From the NCBI GenBank assembly GCA_002753725.1, contig PEAL01000018.1:1-32914 (forward strand): a DNA stretch of 32,914 bases. Direction: 5' to 3'. Shown in pieces: positions 32,865 to 32,914 of the stretch (its first letter is position 1; every line of letters begins with the position of its first letter). Below the pieces are notes generated by a model. The model searched no databases. It was not told where the DNA came from and worked only from the letters and a program-made list of their open reading frames with translations. This DNA comes from Deltaproteobacteria bacterium. Lineage in GTDB: Bacteria > Desulfobacterota > Desulfobacteria > Desulfobacterales > Magnetomoraceae. The position numbers and the translations under genes were made by a program.

Positions 32865-32914
32865 TTCTTGTTGCGGTTGTCATTTATAGCACTTCCCGAT
32901 CAAGAAGCCTGGAG

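Larger units (their letters stand above)
32359..32914. other. Gene-free region rich in short repeats
   Basis: No convincing coding frame. Contents: a 16-bp perfect palindrome GAAGGTTTAAACCTTC (32488-32503), a 26-bp repeat copy (32684-32709), and the double-hairpin repeat (32811-32864). The first bases of what looks like another hairpin copy (GCCTGGAG) run off the end of the window. The promoter of the decarboxylase should lie in its left part, but no strong match is seen. Confidence 0.6.

Noticed and set aside
32359..32914. tRNA or other RNA gene
   Set aside because: No cloverleaf or T-loop consensus (GGTTCGAATCC) was seen. The structured parts are the short palindromes and hairpin repeats already listed.

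Overview
The window comes from a low-GC, AT-rich genome of a sulfate-reducing desulfobacterium (Desulfobacterota, probably Desulfobacterales). The main evidence is a complete tmc operon: a tetraheme cytochrome c3 (TmcA), an HdrD/DsrK-like iron-sulfur protein (TmcB), a membrane cytochrome b-like subunit (TmcC) and a tryptophan-rich repeat protein (TmcD). This transmembrane redox complex is known from sulfate reducers. Abundant dispersed palindromic repeats, very large exported proteins and many signalling genes fit large-genome members of the group, including relatives of multicellular magnetotactic bacteria. That placement is inference, not proof.

Layout. (1) 1-640: a MITE-like repeat next to the C-terminal remnant of a HerA-type ATPase. 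(2) 697-11805, all on the minus strand: one long transcription unit. In order of transcription it holds a NifX-like protein behind a candidate sigma-54 promoter, tmcD, tmcC, tmcB, tmcA, an unknown 178-aa protein, a tandem universal stress protein, two single-domain response regulators, a receiver-PAS-PAS-kinase, a PAS-PAS-kinase and a receiver-kinase. A redox complex is thus linked to a set of cytoplasmic phosphorelay proteins, two of which carry cysteine-rich PAS domains. (3) 11853-19079: repeats, a 1358-aa secreted dockerin/CBM/glycosidase-like protein, and a decayed defence/toxin region. That region holds an N-terminally truncated HEPN gene, an intact MNT nucleotidyltransferase, and an AAA-ATPase/PD-(D/E)XK gene broken by a 5-bp tandem duplication. 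(4) 19388-28521, plus strand: a tight five-gene operon encoding a membrane SPFH/band-7 protein, a double substrate-binding-protein fusion, a periplasmic-binding-protein/pentameric ligand-gated ion channel fusion, and two half-size ABC exporters of the cyclic-peptide (PvdE/SyrD/YojI) type. (5) 28724-32358, minus strand: a GAD-like PLP decarboxylase, then a P-type ATPase lacking the usual CPC metal motif, with MITE-like repeats on both sides of the ATPase. (6) 32359-32914: no gene, several repeats.

The most interesting part is region 4. The 750-aa protein has a type-I periplasmic binding domain, then an extracellular beta domain and four membrane helices whose motifs match prokaryotic Cys-loop-type channels: a Pro-Phe loop, and an Arg followed 12 residues later by the TM1 Pro. 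It lies in an apparent operon with a second binding-protein fusion, an SPFH scaffold protein and a pair of exporters, with no importer permease. This suggests a ligand-sensing ion-channel module coupled to export of a small molecule or peptide. A perfect 20-bp inverted repeat (19177-19196 / 28686-28705) brackets the operon. A GAD/CSAD-like decarboxylase, a potential maker of amine ligands, lies about 2.5 kb beyond it.
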